Shown piece after piece: positions 1 through 10,647 of a DNA stretch of 64,000 bases. The notes below the pieces were generated by a model that saw nothing but the letters and a program-made list of their open reading frames with translations, did not search any database and was not told where the DNA came from. The position numbers were made by a program, and so were the translations under genes. Source of the stretch: Polynucleobacter sp. GWA2_45_21 (GTDB taxonomy: Bacteria; Pseudomonadota; Gammaproteobacteria; Burkholderiales; Burkholderiaceae); assembly GCF_001830325.1 (NCBI RefSeq), contig NZ_MHZG01000001.1:248001-312000 (forward strand). Direction: 5' to 3'. Each line of letters opens with the position of its first letter. The first letter of the stretch is position 1.

Positions 1-872
1 TTGAGATCACGGCCATGCTCAATTGCAGTCTTAGATAAGGCGGAGACGTCTTTCGGAAAGCAAGAACCGCCATAACCGGTACCGGAATACAAAAATCCGT
101 AACCAATACGAGAGTCCGAACCAATACCTTGGCGCACTGCTTCAATATCCGCTCCAACTAAGTCTGCCAAATTAGCCAACTCGTTCATAAAAGAGATACG
201 GGTAGCCAACATCGCATTTGCGGCGTATTTAGTCAACTCGGCACTTTTGACATCCATGTAATAAGTGCGCTCATGATGGCGGTTAAATGGGGCATAGAGT
301 TTGCGCATTTGCTCTTTAGCGCGCAGACCTGCTGGGGTGCTTTGTGTGCCAATCACAATGCGATCGGGGCGCATAAAGTCTTCTACAGCCGCCCCCTCTT
401 TGAGGAACTCCGGGTTAGAAACTACGGAGCACAGCTCTGGTGAGAGGCCTCTTTTAGTAAGTTCCTCTGTAATCGCAGCAGAAACCTTATCAGCAGTGCC
501 GACGGGTACAGTTGATTTATCGACAATCACTTTAGCTGTGGTCATATGACGGCCAATATTGCGAGCTGCTGCCACTACGTATTGAAGGTCAGCCGAACCA
601 TCTTCATCAGGAGGGGTGCCAACGGCAATAAATTGAATATCGCCATGGGCAACAGAAGCGGCAATATCAGTAGAAAACTGCAAACGGCCAGCAGCGCGAT
701 TGCGCTCAATCATCTCTTTTAAGCCTGGCTCATAAATCGGCACGCCGCCAGAATTGAGGATCTCGATCTTTTTAGGATCAACGTCGACACAAAAGACGTT
801 ATTGCCCTGCTCCGCTAAGCAAGCGCCAGTAACAAGTCCAACGTAACCGCTGCCGATGATGGTGACTTTCAA
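1..872 (-). CDS. ugd: UDP-glucose 6-dehydrogenase, C-terminus cut by window edge
   Basis: Oxidises UDP-glucose to UDP-glucuronate with two NAD+, feeding exopolysaccharide or LPS sugar synthesis in the cytoplasm. About 290 codons are visible. The N-terminus reads [16 protein letters not shown], a Rossmann GxGxxG fold, and the catalytic cysteine lies in GGSCFPKD near residue 271 (codon at 60-62). The start is a TTG at 872-870, chosen because GGAG sits about 8 bases upstream and the next in-frame ATG would delete the NAD site. It follows lapB by about 20 bases on the same strand, so it may be co-transcribed. Family assignment is secure; it could also accept a related UDP-sugar. Confidence 0.93.
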   Translation of the reverse strand, partial: MKVTIIGSGYVGLVTGACLAEQGNNVFCVDVDPKKIEILNSGGVPIYEPGLKEMIERNRAAGRLQFSTDIAASVAHGDIQFIAVGTPPDEDGSADLQYVVAAARNIGRHMTTAKVIVDKSTVPVGTADKVSAAITEELTKRGLSPELCSVVSNPEFLKEGAAVEDFMRPDRIVIGTQSTPAGLRAKEQMRKLYAPFNRHHERTYYMDVKSAELTKYAANAMLATRISFMNELANLADLVGADIEAVRQGIGSDSRIGYGFLYSGTGYGGSCFPKDVSALSKTAIEHGRDL

Positions 873-893
873 GATATCTCCAAGTAATTCAGA

Positions 894-2105
894 TTACATT
901 GAAGGGCCGCTAGGAACGGCTCCTTCACTGCGTCTTGGGGAGTATGCCTCCCAATGATTGCAACCTGGGCACTGCCAGTAAAAACGCCGCGCACGGAAAC
1001 CACAATTGCCACAGGTATAGCGGGCCAAACTGGTTGTACGCTGCTTCAATAAACTGAGTGTTGCCTGTAAATCTGATACTCGCTCTGGTGTACCGTTACT
1101 TTCCGCTAAAGCTAAACGGGTCTCAGCCAACTTAGAAAGCGCACTCAAGCTTGGTGAATGCTGCATCACCTCAACCAGCATCACTTCAGCAGCTTGAGCC
1201 CCACGAATTTGAGTCATATGCTTTTGCACAATATCGAGCAATTCACCAGAAGCTTGGGTCTTTAACAATTCACAAAGCGCACTTAAGCCTTCATCGGCTT
1301 TATTTAGCGCAGTATGTGCCGCCATCCACCGATCTGCAAGCAAATGCATGTAAGCAGGATGTGTTTTAGCAATCACTGCCCATACTTCGATTGCCTGGGC
1401 CGGACGATCCATGGCAATTAAATAATCACCTTGCAAAATGAGTGCACGAGCATGATGCGGAACTGCTTGCAATGCCAATTGGACAGATTGCTCAACCTCT
1501 GGCAAATCCTTACGGCGTAATGCTTCTTGGCCCAACTCACAATGAAATTGCGCTATCTCAGTGTGATGCGACTTACCCTGTAAGCCCTCAAGCTCGCTGG
1601 CAGCAATAATAGCTTTCTTCCAATCTCGCTCGATCTGATACATCTCGAGCAGACTTTCTTTTGCGGGAGCGGCAAACTTACCCTCACCCACACGATTTAA
1701 TGATGCTTCGGCTCGATCCAATAAACCGGCACGCAGAAAATCTCGACCTAATTCATAAGCAGCATGATCTCGATCACGGGGCTTCAAGTCATCGCGATTA
1801 GCCAAGTGTTGGTGTACTCGAATTGCACGCTCCGTCTCACCGCGGCGACGGAATAAATTCCCCAAAGCAAAATGAAGTTCAATGGTTTCAGGATCGAGCT
1901 GAGCAATCTTGACTAGAGTTTCAATCGCCTGATCTGGCTGCTCGTTTAATAAGAGACTTAAACCTTTAAAGGTTGAACGTTGCTGACGCATACGCTCACG
2001 CTCATCCATGCGATTCTCAAGACGCAGATCCCAGCGCGAAGCCAGCCAACCAATACCAAACATGACTGGTAGTAACAGTAGCCAAGAGGTTGCAATCTGG
2101 ATCAT
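894..2105 (-). CDS. lapB: LapB (YciM), TPR regulator of LPS synthesis
   Basis: Inner-membrane-anchored TPR protein that, in Escherichia coli, links LpxC proteolysis by FtsH to LPS assembly. Residues 1-20 form one transmembrane anchor. Repeated helical TPR units fill roughly residues 45-350, and the C-terminus carries two CxxC pairs (CGNC and CPGC, about residues 365-382), the rubredoxin-like metal site typical of LapB. Length 403 is close to the family norm of about 390. It follows ihfB, but a terminator lies between them, and the small partner gene lapA that commonly sits there in related bacteria is absent. Confidence 0.93.
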   Translation of the reverse strand: MIQIATSWLLLLPVMFGIGWLASRWDLRLENRMDERERMRQQRSTFKGLSLLLNEQPDQAIETLVKIAQLDPETIELHFALGNLFRRRGETERAIRVHQHLANRDDLKPRDRDHAAYELGRDFLRAGLLDRAEASLNRVGEGKFAAPAKESLLEMYQIERDWKKAIIAASELEGLQGKSHHTEIAQFHCELGQEALRRKDLPEVEQSVQLALQAVPHHARALILQGDYLIAMDRPAQAIEVWAVIAKTHPAYMHLLADRWMAAHTALNKADEGLSALCELLKTQASGELLDIVQKHMTQIRGAQAAEVMLVEVMQHSPSLSALSKLAETRLALAESNGTPERVSDLQATLSLLKQRTTSLARYTCGNCGFRARRFYWQCPGCNHWEAYSPRRSEGAVPSGPSM

Positions 2106-2123
2106 GCTGTGCAGAACTTAAAT

Positions 2124-2146
2124 AAAAAAATGGTCCGAATGGACCA
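2124..2146 (-). terminator. Rho-independent terminator after ihfB
   Basis: On the minus strand, TGGTCC and GGACCA pair around a 4-base loop and are followed by a run of seven T. It sits in the 60-base gap between ihfB and lapB, so lapB would depend on read-through or its own promoter. Confidence 0.8.
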
Positions 2147-2165
2147 CTGGATATGCGCTATTTGA

Positions 2166-2510
2166 CTAGGCACCAGAACCCTCTTTAGGGCTCACTTGCT
2201 TTAGAGGCTTGTAGTCAACGCGCTCACGCAATTCTTTACCAGGCTTGAAATGGGGCACTCGTTTTTCTGGGATCAATACCTTCTCACCAGATTTGGGGTT
2301 GCGACCAGTACGTGCAGGACGGTGATGCAAAACAAAGCTACCAACACCGCGCAACTCAATACGCTTGCCTTCGGCTAAAGCGTGAGTCATCGTGTCTAGC
2401 AATGTTTTTACTGCCAACTCCACATCTCTAGGAAGTAGCTGGGGGAATTGTTCCGCCAAGCTCTCCACGAGTTCGGAGCGAGTAATTGCTTGTTGCTCTT
2501 GATCTGACAT
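2166..2510 (-). CDS. ihfB: Integration host factor subunit beta
   Basis: DNA-bending HU/IHF-family subunit that pairs with IHF-alpha, encoded elsewhere, and acts in recombination, replication and sigma-54 promoter architecture. It is 114 residues, slightly longer than the usual 94-100 because of a lysine/serine-rich tail. The signature arm [12 protein letters not shown], with the intercalating proline, is present near residues 68-79, and the N-terminal helix begins with [13 protein letters not shown]. It lies just downstream of rpsA, the conserved proteobacterial order, but a strong terminator separates the two. The assignment to the beta subunit rests on that position and the sequence. Confidence 0.94.
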   Translation of the reverse strand: MSDQEQQAITRSELVESLAEQFPQLLPRDVELAVKTLLDTMTHALAEGKRIELRGVGSFVLHHRPARTGRNPKSGEKVLIPEKRVPHFKPGKELRERVDYKPLKQVSPKEGSGA

Positions 2511-2521
2511 GATCTATCAAT

Positions 2522-2555
2522 AAAAAAACCGCCGCTCTCCTAGTGGAAAGCGGCG
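2522..2555 (-). terminator. Rho-independent terminator after rpsA
   Basis: On the minus strand an 11-bp stem (one C-A mismatch) with a 4-base loop is followed by a run of seven T. It lies 8 bases past the rpsA stop and immediately before ihfB, so rpsA and ihfB need not share one transcript level. Confidence 0.85.
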
Positions 2556-2563
2556 ATATTGAT

Positions 2564-4237
2564 TTAGCCTTGATTGTCCAACTTCGCTTTTAACAAAGCA
2601 CCCAAGTTGGTTGTGCCGGACTGCGCATCACCTTGGAGCTTGCTCATAGCGTCTTGTTGGTCAGAGCTGTCTTTAGCTTTGATTGAAAGATTGATTGCAC
2701 GTGACTTACGATCAATATTAATGATCATGGCAGTCACAGTGTCGCCTTCTTTCAATACATTGCGTGCATCTTCAACGCGATCTGTTGAGATCTCAGAAGC
2801 ACGTAAGTAAGCTTCAACTTCATCAGCCAAGTGAATAGTTGCACCCTTAGCATCAACAGCCTTCACAGTACCAGTTACAAGGCTACCCTTGTCGCTGACA
2901 GATGTGTAGTTATTGAATGGGTCACCAGACAATTGCTTGATACCGAGAGAGATACGCTCTTTCTCAACATCAATGGCCAATACAGTAGCTTCAACTTCGT
3001 CGCCTTTTTTATATTTCTTAACAGCTTCTTCTCCTGGCTCATTCCATGAAAGGTCTGAGAGGTGAACCAAACCGTCGATACCGCCAGGCAAGCCAATGAA
3101 CACGCCAAAGTCAGTAATAGACTTGATTGCGCCAGTCAACTTGTCGCCTTTTTGTTGGCCACGTGAGAACTCTTCCCAAGGATTTGCTTTGCACTGCTTG
3201 ATGCCCAAGCTAATACGACGCTTGTCTTCATCAATATCCAGAACCATGACTTCAACTTCGGTTCCTAATGCAGTAGCTTTGCTTGGAGCAACGTTCTTGT
3301 TAGTCCAGTCCATTTCAGAAACGTGTACCAAACCTTCGATACCAGATTCGATTTCCACGAATGCGCCGTAGTCAGTCAGGTTAGTTACCTTACCGAATAA
3401 ACGGGTGTTTGGTGGGTAACGACGAGCGATACCAACCCACGGATCATCACCAAGTTGTTTCACGCCGAGTGAAACACGGTTCTTCTCTTGATCAAACTTC
3501 AAAATCTTAGCGGTAACTTCTTGACCAACAGTCAACATCTCGCTTGGGTGACGCACACGACGCCATGCCAAATCGGTAATGTGCAAGAGGCCATCGATAC
3601 CACCGAGGTCCACGAATGCGCCGTAGTCAGTGATGTTCTTAACGATACCTTGAACAACGCTGCCTTCTTTGAGGTTAGACATCAACTTAGCGCGCTCTTC
3701 ACCTTGGCTAGCTTCAACAACTGCACGACGTGACAACACAACGTTGTTACGCTTACGGTCAAGCTTGATAACCTTGAACTCCATCGTCTTACCTTCGTAA
3801 GGGCTGGTGTCTTTGATTGGGCGTGTGTCAACGAGTGATCCAGGCAAGAATGCGCGGATACCGTTAACCATGACTGTCAAGCCGCCTTTAACCTTACCAG
3901 TAACAGTACCGGTAACGATCTCAGCTTGCTCGAGAGCTTTTTCCAAGTTCATCCATGATGCCAAGCGCTTAGCTTTGTCACGGGAAAGGATTGTGTCGCC
4001 ATAGCCGTTCTCAAGAGCGTCAATAGCAACAGAAACGAAATCGCCAGGAGCTACTTCAATCTCGCCAGCGTCGTTATGGAATTCTTCAACAGGAATAAAC
4101 GCTTCGGATTTCAATCCAGCGTTAACAACGACGAAGTTATGGTCGATGCGAAGTACTTCAGCCGAAATAACTTGGCCGGTCTTCATATTCGATCGGGTTA
4201 ATGATTCTTCAAATAATTCTGCAAATGATTCAGACAT
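2564..4237 (-). CDS. rpsA: 30S ribosomal protein S1
   Basis: mRNA-binding ribosomal protein that unfolds messages and supports initiation on structured leaders; it also assists tmRNA. The 557 residues match the family and contain six S1 (OB-fold) repeats: two N-terminal ones that dock on the 30S subunit, then four RNA-binding ones with recurring [10 protein letters not shown] / [10 protein letters not shown] / [10 protein letters not shown] blocks at about residues 200, 285 and 375. It lies between cmk and ihfB, the standard order. A structured 140-base leader precedes it, in keeping with S1 autoregulation known in E. coli. Confidence 0.97.
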   Translation of the reverse strand: MSESFAELFEESLTRSNMKTGQVISAEVLRIDHNFVVVNAGLKSEAFIPVEEFHNDAGEIEVAPGDFVSVAIDALENGYGDTILSRDKAKRLASWMNLEKALEQAEIVTGTVTGKVKGGLTVMVNGIRAFLPGSLVDTRPIKDTSPYEGKTMEFKVIKLDRKRNNVVLSRRAVVEASQGEERAKLMSNLKEGSVVQGIVKNITDYGAFVDLGGIDGLLHITDLAWRRVRHPSEMLTVGQEVTAKILKFDQEKNRVSLGVKQLGDDPWVGIARRYPPNTRLFGKVTNLTDYGAFVEIESGIEGLVHVSEMDWTNKNVAPSKATALGTEVEVMVLDIDEDKRRISLGIKQCKANPWEEFSRGQQKGDKLTGAIKSITDFGVFIGLPGGIDGLVHLSDLSWNEPGEEAVKKYKKGDEVEATVLAIDVEKERISLGIKQLSGDPFNNYTSVSDKGSLVTGTVKAVDAKGATIHLADEVEAYLRASEISTDRVEDARNVLKEGDTVTAMIINIDRKSRAINLSIKAKDSSDQQDAMSKLQGDAQSGTTNLGALLKAKLDNQG

Positions 4238-4282
4238 TTATATATTCACTTTGTGCCGCCAGAAGGCCTGACGGGTTAGGTT

Positions 4283-4335
4283 AAAAAAGCCCCAAGAAAC
4301 ACGCTAAATTAGAAAATCGCGTTGTAGAGTTTCTT
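4283..4335 (-). promoter_or_regulatory. Structured leader upstream of rpsA (possible attenuator)
   Basis: In the 143-base gap between cmk and rpsA, minus-strand AAGAAAC pairs with GTTTCTT and an inner ACGC/GCGT pair nests within. GGGGC and six T follow. This resembles a weak terminator or attenuator in the S1 leader. No folding calculation was possible. Confidence 0.4.
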
Positions 4336-4380
4336 AAGACGCCAAAACAACTTCTACTACTGTTTACTACCCACCAAAAA

Positions 4381-5043
4381 CTAAGCTATTTTTGATTGAT
4401 ACCAATCCAAAACCGTCTTAACCGCTTGATCTATCGATAATTCTGATGTTTCAAGCACTTTAGCGCCGTCTGCAACTAACAAAGGTGCGGCACCTCGACT
4501 ACTGTCTCTGGCATCGCGCTCTTGTAAATCTTGCAGCAAGTCATCGAGTTTAGCAGAAATTCCCTTAGCTATCAATTGCTTATACCGACGTTCGGCCCTA
4601 GCTTCAGCCGTTGCCGTCAGGAAAACCTTCAAAACCGCATCAGGGAATATCACGCTAGCCATATCCCGGCCATCAGCAACCAAGCCAGGAGGGACCCTAA
4701 AACCATGCTGAACACCCACTAAAGCATGCCTAACCTCTGGGTGCACCGCAATTGCTGAGGCGCGCAATCCAATCTCCTCGGTGCGAATAGCGTCAGTGAC
4801 ATCTTCAGAATTGAGCAAAATTTGGCCATTTTTGAAGGAAATCACCAGTTTTTTAGCCAAAATACCCAGTTCTGGGCCATTTTGAGGATCAATGGATGCT
4901 TTCTGACTACCCAAGGCAACCAGTCGATACAAGGCCCCACTATCCAGATAATGAAAACCTAACTTTTCTGCTACCAAGGAGGCAACCGTACCTTTGCCAG
5001 AAGCGGTAGGTCCATCAATCGCGATGACTGGAGGTAAATTCAT
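4381..5043 (-). CDS. cmk: Cytidylate kinase
   Basis: Phosphorylates CMP and dCMP with ATP in pyrimidine nucleotide recycling. The P-loop [11 protein letters not shown] occupies about residues 10-20, and later RDMASVIFP and a run of arginines in the lid region ([13 protein letters not shown]) match the family. The 220-residue length is normal. The start is the ATG at 5043; a TTG directly before it is less likely. It lies 12 bases downstream of aroA and upstream of rpsA, a conserved arrangement, so it is probably co-transcribed with the aromatic genes. Confidence 0.95.
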   Translation of the reverse strand: MNLPPVIAIDGPTASGKGTVASLVAEKLGFHYLDSGALYRLVALGSQKASIDPQNGPELGILAKKLVISFKNGQILLNSEDVTDAIRTEEIGLRASAIAVHPEVRHALVGVQHGFRVPPGLVADGRDMASVIFPDAVLKVFLTATAEARAERRYKQLIAKGISAKLDDLLQDLQERDARDSSRGAAPLLVADGAKVLETSELSIDQAVKTVLDWYQSKIA

Positions 5044-5055
5044 CAAAAAAGACTT

Positions 5056-6384
5056 TTAAGAAACGATCTTTGCAAATTCAGCAAAGTAAGTAGGGAAGGT
5101 TTTTGCAACGCAATTGGGATCATTGATCTTTAGCGCATTAGGGCCAAAAGCAGCCAATGAGAAACACATCGCCATGCGATGATCATCATATGTATCAATG
5201 CCTTCAGCGGGAGACTTCCAATCAGCAAGCGATGAAGGCGCCTGCACCACGATGTAGTCAGCGCCCTCCTCAACCATAGCGCCAACTTTTTTCAACTCTT
5301 TGGCCATCGCTGCAATCCGATCGGTTTCTTTTACGCGCCAACTGGCAATATTGTTTAGGCGAGTCGGGCCCTCAGCAAACAATGCAGCAACAGCAAGTGT
5401 CATCGCCGCATCCGGAATTTCGGTGCAATCAATCGTGATGCCATTCAATTTGCCATTGGCATTCGCAACACCAGCAACTTCAATCCAATCTTCACCAGAA
5501 GAAATCTTTGCACCCATTAATGCGAGTGCATCAGCAAATGCAACATCACCTTGAATGCTCTCACTACCCACACCCAAGACGCGCACCGGTCCACCACCAA
5601 TGGCGCCAAGTGCCAAGAAGTAAGAAGCCGAAGATGCATCACCCTCAACAGATAAAACGCCGGGACTTTGATAGACCGCGTCAGAAGTTTTGGCAGGGAT
5701 TACAAATGACTGTGCATCAGGAGAAGCTACTTTGACGCCAAAGCGTGCCATGAGCTTGAGTGTGATATCGATATAAGGGCGAGAAATCAATTCACCAATC
5801 ACTTCGATCTTGACGGGCTCTTTTGCCACCAAAGGTAAAGCCATCAACAAAGCAGTAAGGAACTGGCTAGAGACATCGCCACGGACCTTCACAACATCGT
5901 TGATTTCAATATCCGCAGCAAGAATCTTGATGGGTGGATAGCCTTCTTGTAATTCGTAGTCAATCTTCGCGCCCACTTGACGCAATCCATCAACTAAATC
6001 CCGAATAGGACGCTCATGCATGCGAGGCACGCCAGATAAACGATAGTTACCACCTTGCATTGCCAAAGCCGCCGTTAAGGGACGAATCGCTGTGCCTGCA
6101 TTACCCATGAAGAGGTCTGCGTTTTGTACGGGGAACTTGCCACCGCAACCCTCGACTACGCAGACTTTGTCAGCTTGATCGGTTACCGACAAACCCAATT
6201 GACGAAGCGCATTACGCATCACTTGAGTGTCGTCAGCATCCAATAAATTTTTGAGAGTTGTTGTGCCTGAAGATAAGGCAGCCAATAACAAGGCGCGATT
6301 GGAAATGCTCTTAGAACCTGGCAACACAATCGAGCCTTGTGCTCGTTTGAATGGACCAATCTGGATATCAGGCAAACCACTCAT
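5056..6384 (-). CDS. aroA: 3-phosphoshikimate 1-carboxyvinyltransferase (EPSP synthase)
   Basis: Transfers the enolpyruvyl group of PEP to shikimate-3-phosphate, step six of the shikimate pathway. The 442-residue protein shows [16 protein letters not shown] at the N-terminus, the [14 protein letters not shown] loop around residue 95, and the C-terminal [13 protein letters not shown] and DDHRMAM motifs of a class I enzyme. The start is the ATG at 6384, whose A is shared with the tyrA TGA stop, indicating translational coupling. It leads on to cmk 12 bases later. Confidence 0.96.
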   Translation of the reverse strand: MSGLPDIQIGPFKRAQGSIVLPGSKSISNRALLLAALSSGTTTLKNLLDADDTQVMRNALRQLGLSVTDQADKVCVVEGCGGKFPVQNADLFMGNAGTAIRPLTAALAMQGGNYRLSGVPRMHERPIRDLVDGLRQVGAKIDYELQEGYPPIKILAADIEINDVVKVRGDVSSQFLTALLMALPLVAKEPVKIEVIGELISRPYIDITLKLMARFGVKVASPDAQSFVIPAKTSDAVYQSPGVLSVEGDASSASYFLALGAIGGGPVRVLGVGSESIQGDVAFADALALMGAKISSGEDWIEVAGVANANGKLNGITIDCTEIPDAAMTLAVAALFAEGPTRLNNIASWRVKETDRIAAMAKELKKVGAMVEEGADYIVVQAPSSLADWKSPAEGIDTYDDHRMAMCFSLAAFGPNALKINDPNCVAKTFPTYFAEFAKIVS

Positions 6385-7265
6385 CAAAGCACATCCAAAT
6401 CTTGACGTGCTTTACTGGCTTTATTAAATAGTTTTTCTAAGCCCGCACCATCATTATCAGCAATCAATTTACGCATGTGATTGACGATGAGTAGATATTG
6501 ATCGAGCTCTTTCAGAACTGCTGTGCGATTACCCAAGCAAATGTCGCGCCACATTTCCGGGCTCGATGCAGCGATGCGGGTGAAATCCTTAAAGCCTGCT
6601 CCAACATGACTGAGCTTTTGATCGGCATCTTCAGAATTAACCACGCTGGCCATTAATGCATAAGACAGAATATGTGGCAGATGAGAAACCGCTGCGTAGA
6701 TCGCATCATGTTGTACACAAGAAATCTTTTTCACTACAGAGCCAACCGACTGCCAGAAACCCTCAATGAGATCTGTATCTTGCGGGGAGTTTTCTTGTAG
6801 CGGACAAAGAATTGTTTGTTTACCCACAAATAAATCAGCTTTAGCAGCGCTCGCACCATGTTGCGCGCCGCCAGCAATGGGGTGTGCAGGAACAAATTGG
6901 CAAGCCTTCTTACCCAATACTTCCTTAGCAGCCAAAATCACATCACCTTTAGTGCTGCCAGCATCTGTCAACATAGTCCGAGGTTCTAAGTGTGGCTCGA
7001 TGACTTCAAAAGCAGTGCGCATTTGAGCAACCGGTACACACAAGACAATCACATCAGATTGTTTTGTAGCCTCAACCAAATCGACCACTGCATCAATCGC
7101 GCCCATCTTGAGGGCTTGATCTAGATTCTGCACACTGCGTCCAACACCCAATACTTTATTGACCACACCAGCTTTTTTGAGAGCCAAACCCAAAGATGCA
7201 CCAATCAAGCCAACACCAACAATAGTGACGGTACCGTAATTACTGGATGGATTGATGATGGCCAT
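6384..7265 (-). CDS. tyrA: Prephenate dehydrogenase
   Basis: Oxidatively decarboxylates prephenate (or dehydrogenates arogenate) with NAD(P)+ in tyrosine synthesis. The N-terminal nucleotide fold is visible as [15 protein letters not shown] at about residues 16-30, and the substrate region includes PAHPIAGG and the [10 protein letters not shown] helix. The 293-residue length fits a monofunctional enzyme without a chorismate mutase or ACT domain. It sits between hisC (35-base gap) and aroA (stop and start overlap). Whether it prefers prephenate or arogenate cannot be told here. Confidence 0.94.
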   Translation of the reverse strand: MAIINPSSNYGTVTIVGVGLIGASLGLALKKAGVVNKVLGVGRSVQNLDQALKMGAIDAVVDLVEATKQSDVIVLCVPVAQMRTAFEVIEPHLEPRTMLTDAGSTKGDVILAAKEVLGKKACQFVPAHPIAGGAQHGASAAKADLFVGKQTILCPLQENSPQDTDLIEGFWQSVGSVVKKISCVQHDAIYAAVSHLPHILSYALMASVVNSEDADQKLSHVGAGFKDFTRIAASSPEMWRDICLGNRTAVLKELDQYLLIVNHMRKLIADNDGAGLEKLFNKASKARQDLDVL

Positions 7266-7300
7266 TGGCTAATTCAGCTTATCTATTTTTTATTGAATGA

Positions 7301-8428
7301 CTACTTCGCCAAAATATCTTTGAGTGCGGTAATAAAGGCGGCATTTTCTTCGGGCAGGCCAATGGAAATACGCAACCATTGCGGCAAACCATAATTACCC
7401 ACTGGGCGAACAATAATGCCGCGCTTCAGTAACTCTAGATTAATGCGAACACCGGCACCATCATCCTCGCCTACCTTGACCAACACAAAATTGCCAGCCG
7501 ATGGGAGATAAGTCAGGCCAAGCGCATCAAATGCCTGGGTTAACTGAGCAAATCCAGCACGATTGAGTTCAAAGCCTTGTTGCAAGAATGCAGAATCCTG
7601 AAATGCTGCGATCGCTGCTGCTTGTGCAAGGCTATTCACGTTAAATGGCTGACGAATGCGATTCAATAAATCGGTCAAACCAGGCTGGGCAACGCCATAA
7701 CCAATGCGTAAGCCTGCTAAACCATATGCCTTAGAAAAACTGCGCGACAAAATCATATTGGGGAAACGCTTCACCCAAGCAATTGCGTCATAGCGCTGCT
7801 CTGGAGTGAGGTACTCGTTATAAGCCTCATCCAAAACTACCACTACATGCGGTGGCAATGCTATCAAGAAATCTTCGATTTCTTTCGCTGTCAGATAGCT
7901 ACCAGTAGGATTATTTGGGTTAGCGACAAATACCAGCTTAGCTTTATCGTCCGCAGCTTTTACTGCTTGCAGCATCGCAGGCAAGTCATGACCATACATT
8001 GCAGTAGCAGGCACTTCAACTGCCTTAGCACCAACAGCCTGTGTCGCCAGCGGATAAACCGCAAAAGCATGTTTAGAGAAGATAACTTCATCTCCAGCCT
8101 GAGCAACTGCACGCGCAGCCAACTCCAAAATATCGTTACTTCCATTGCCTAAGGTAATCCAATCTGTTGGAACACCTAAACGCGCTGCTAAAACATTCTT
8201 CAACTCAAAACCATTGGAGTCGGGATAGCGCCCCAAATCTGCCGCCGCCTTAAGCATCGCATCTTGCGCGGACTTTGGCATACCCAATGGATTCTCATTG
8301 GAGGCGAGTTTCACAATCTTGCTTTCATCCAGACCGTATTCGCGCGCAACCTCACTGATAGGTCGCCCACCAACATAGGGCGCTATCGCATGAATATGCT
8401 TTAAACCGATATTAGATTTTGATGTCAT
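7301..8428 (-). CDS. hisC: Histidinol-phosphate / aromatic aminotransferase
   Basis: PLP-dependent class I/II aminotransferase of 375 residues. The Schiff-base lysine lies in SRSFSKAYGLAGLRIGYG (about residues 229-246) and the cofactor loop in NPNNPTGSYL (about 171-180). It overlaps the pheA stop by ATGA and leads to tyrA. In betaproteobacteria this hisC copy inside a pheA-tyrA cluster is thought to transaminate aromatic keto acids (phenylpyruvate, 4-hydroxyphenylpyruvate or prephenate) as well as, or instead of, imidazole acetol phosphate. A second hisC in a his operon is expected elsewhere but cannot be seen. Confidence 0.92.
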   Translation of the reverse strand: MTSKSNIGLKHIHAIAPYVGGRPISEVAREYGLDESKIVKLASNENPLGMPKSAQDAMLKAAADLGRYPDSNGFELKNVLAARLGVPTDWITLGNGSNDILELAARAVAQAGDEVIFSKHAFAVYPLATQAVGAKAVEVPATAMYGHDLPAMLQAVKAADDKAKLVFVANPNNPTGSYLTAKEIEDFLIALPPHVVVVLDEAYNEYLTPEQRYDAIAWVKRFPNMILSRSFSKAYGLAGLRIGYGVAQPGLTDLLNRIRQPFNVNSLAQAAAIAAFQDSAFLQQGFELNRAGFAQLTQAFDALGLTYLPSAGNFVLVKVGEDDGAGVRINLELLKRGIIVRPVGNYGLPQWLRISIGLPEENAAFITALKDILAK

Positions 8429-9519
8429 GCTGAACGAGGATAGGAGCCAAGATTTTTATAAAAAGCGGCTGTTGTTTTTAACTCTTCCAATGCTTTGGCT
8501 ACTTTTGCGTCTTCAGCGTGACCAGCAACATCGATATAGAAGTGATACTCCCATGTACCCTTGCGAGCCGGGCGAGATTCAAAGCGATTCATAGAAACGC
8601 CGTGCTTGGCCAAAGGCTCTAGTAAGCGATGAACAGCACCCGGCTGGTTATCAACCGATAGCACTAAAGAGGTTTGATCTGCACCAGTGGGCTGACACTC
8701 GTAAGTGCCGACCACAACAAAACGGGTACGGTTATGTGGATCATCCTGAATCTGCGCAGCAACTGCCTGTAAGCCATAAGCTTCTTGCGCTGGGTCGCCG
8801 GCAATCGCAGCCAAGCTTGGATCGATTGATGCCATGCGGGCTGCCTCAGCATTACTGCTAACTGCTTGGCGTTTTAATTGTGGAGCATGCACACTCAGCC
8901 ATTGCTGACATTGCGCTAAAGCTTGGGCATGAGCGCAAACAGTTGTGACGCCATCTAGCTTGCCACTCTTCGTTAAAAGATGATGGCGAATCGGTAGAAC
9001 TACCTCACCGCTAATACGCATTGGAGAATCCAACAGCAAATCTAAAGTGCGAGAGATAGCCCCCTCACTAGAGTTCTCAACAGGAACAACGCCGAACTGG
9101 GCTGCACCCTTCTCTACTGCCTCAAATACTTCATCAAGGCTATTGCAAGGTAAGCCAGCAATCGAGTGACCGAAATAGGTTTGCGCCGCTTGCTCTGAAA
9201 ATGTTCCCACTGGTCCGAGATAAGCAATTGTCTGACGAGCCTCCAAGGCGCGACAGGCAGACATGACTTCACGCCAAATTGCAGCGATGCCATCCGCTAA
9301 TAGTGGGCCCTTGCTGAGTTCCTGTAAGCGCGCAACCACCTGACGTTCACGTTCAGGCCTAAACACTGGGGAAGAAAATCCGCCCTTAATGTGTCCAACT
9401 TCTTGAGCCGCTTTTGCACGCTGAGATAACAACTCCAAAATCTGCGCATCGAGCGCATCAATCTTGTCGCGAATAGGTGCTAAGCGCTGCTCTTCAGTGC
9501 TTTGGTCTTTGGAGCTCAT
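8425..9519 (-). CDS. pheA: Bifunctional chorismate mutase / prephenate dehydratase
   Basis: P-protein that converts chorismate to prephenate and then to phenylpyruvate. Domains in order: AroQ chorismate mutase (about residues 12-95, with IDALDAQILELLSQRAK), prephenate dehydratase (about 97-275, YLGPVGTFSEQAA and PVENSSEGAISRTLDLLL), and a C-terminal ACT domain with the phenylalanine-sensing FESRPARKG motif (about 315-325), which implies feedback inhibition. Length 364 is normal. Its ATG overlaps the serC stop by one base and its stop overlaps the hisC start, so these genes are translationally coupled. Confidence 0.96.
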   Translation of the reverse strand: MSSKDQSTEEQRLAPIRDKIDALDAQILELLSQRAKAAQEVGHIKGGFSSPVFRPERERQVVARLQELSKGPLLADGIAAIWREVMSACRALEARQTIAYLGPVGTFSEQAAQTYFGHSIAGLPCNSLDEVFEAVEKGAAQFGVVPVENSSEGAISRTLDLLLDSPMRISGEVVLPIRHHLLTKSGKLDGVTTVCAHAQALAQCQQWLSVHAPQLKRQAVSSNAEAARMASIDPSLAAIAGDPAQEAYGLQAVAAQIQDDPHNRTRFVVVGTYECQPTGADQTSLVLSVDNQPGAVHRLLEPLAKHGVSMNRFESRPARKGTWEYHFYIDVAGHAEDAKVAKALEELKTTAAFYKNLGSYPRSA

Positions 9520-10616
9520 TAGGCACGCCTTTCAAAGTCACGCATAAATTCCACCAAGGCTTTAACACCCTCGATTGGCATTGCGTTGTAAATACTGGCA
9601 CGCATACCGCCAGCAGCCTTGTGACCACGCAGAGCAACTAAGCCTGCTACATTGGATTGCTCCAAGAACTGAGCATTAAAATTCTCATCCCTCAGGAAGA
9701 AGGTGACATTCATGCGGGAGCGATATTCTTTAGGAATGCGATTCTCATACAAGCTACTTTGATCTAAGAAGTTGTAGAGCAAATCTGCCTTTTCTTGATT
9801 GCGCTTCTCAATCGCCTTCACGCCACCCTGTTTGAGTAGCCACTTAAACCCGAGGCCAGCCATATAAATCGAAAAAGTTGGTGGTGTGTTGAGCATCGAG
9901 TCAGTAGCAGCTTGTTTTGACCAATCCCAAATCGATGGGGTGATCTTCATACTGTGGCCCATCAAATCTTTGCGAACAATCACAATCGTCACACCAGATG
10001 GGCCAATATTTTTCTGAGCTCCACCAAACCAGACGCCGCACTTAGTGACGTCCATCTCTTTAGAAAGAATGTTGCTAGAAATATCTGCAACCAATAACTT
10101 GCCCTTGACATCAGGCACATCTGGAAACTCCACACCGCCAATAGTCTCATTGGCACAGTAGTGAACATAGGCAGCATCATCTGAGAGCTGCCAAGTAGAA
10201 CGATCTGGAATCGTATTGAATTTTTCGGAGGCAGAAGATGCGGCTAAATGAGCAACACCATATTTTTCGGCTTCTTTAAAAGATTTTTCTGACCAAATAC
10301 CAGTCACCAAAAAATCTGCCTTTGGGCCATTCTTAGCTAAGGGCATAAGGTTCATTGGAATGGCGGCATTTTGACCTAAACCACCACCCTGCAGCATCAA
10401 GATTTCATAGGAATCTGGGATATTCATGAGGGTGCGTAGATCTTGCAGCACCTCCTCATAAAGCGCCATAAACTCTTTGCCGCGATGACTAACCTCCATC
10501 ACGCTTGCGCCTAAGCCCTGCCAGTTCAACATCTCCGCTGCAGCCTGCTTTAACACCTCTTCCGGCAAAGTAGCAGGCCCCGCAGCGAAATTGAAAATGC
10601 GGCGGTCAAACGTCAT
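9519..10616 (-). CDS. serC: Phosphoserine aminotransferase
   Basis: PLP enzyme making phosphoserine from 3-phosphohydroxypyruvate, and able to act on the related vitamin B6 intermediate. The N-terminus NFAAGPATLPEEVL and the lysine-bearing GGAQKNIGPSGVTIVIVR (about residues 195-212) are diagnostic, as is MLQGGGLGQ near residue 74. The 365-residue length is normal. It follows gyrA by about 30 bases and overlaps pheA, which places serine and aromatic supply genes in one transcription unit. Confidence 0.97.
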   Translation of the reverse strand: MTFDRRIFNFAAGPATLPEEVLKQAAAEMLNWQGLGASVMEVSHRGKEFMALYEEVLQDLRTLMNIPDSYEILMLQGGGLGQNAAIPMNLMPLAKNGPKADFLVTGIWSEKSFKEAEKYGVAHLAASSASEKFNTIPDRSTWQLSDDAAYVHYCANETIGGVEFPDVPDVKGKLLVADISSNILSKEMDVTKCGVWFGGAQKNIGPSGVTIVIVRKDLMGHSMKITPSIWDWSKQAATDSMLNTPPTFSIYMAGLGFKWLLKQGGVKAIEKRNQEKADLLYNFLDQSSLYENRIPKEYRSRMNVTFFLRDENFNAQFLEQSNVAGLVALRGHKAAGGMRASIYNAMPIEGVKALVEFMRDFERRA

Positions 10617-10647
10617 GATGAATTAATTAACCTTGTATGAATGCCAA

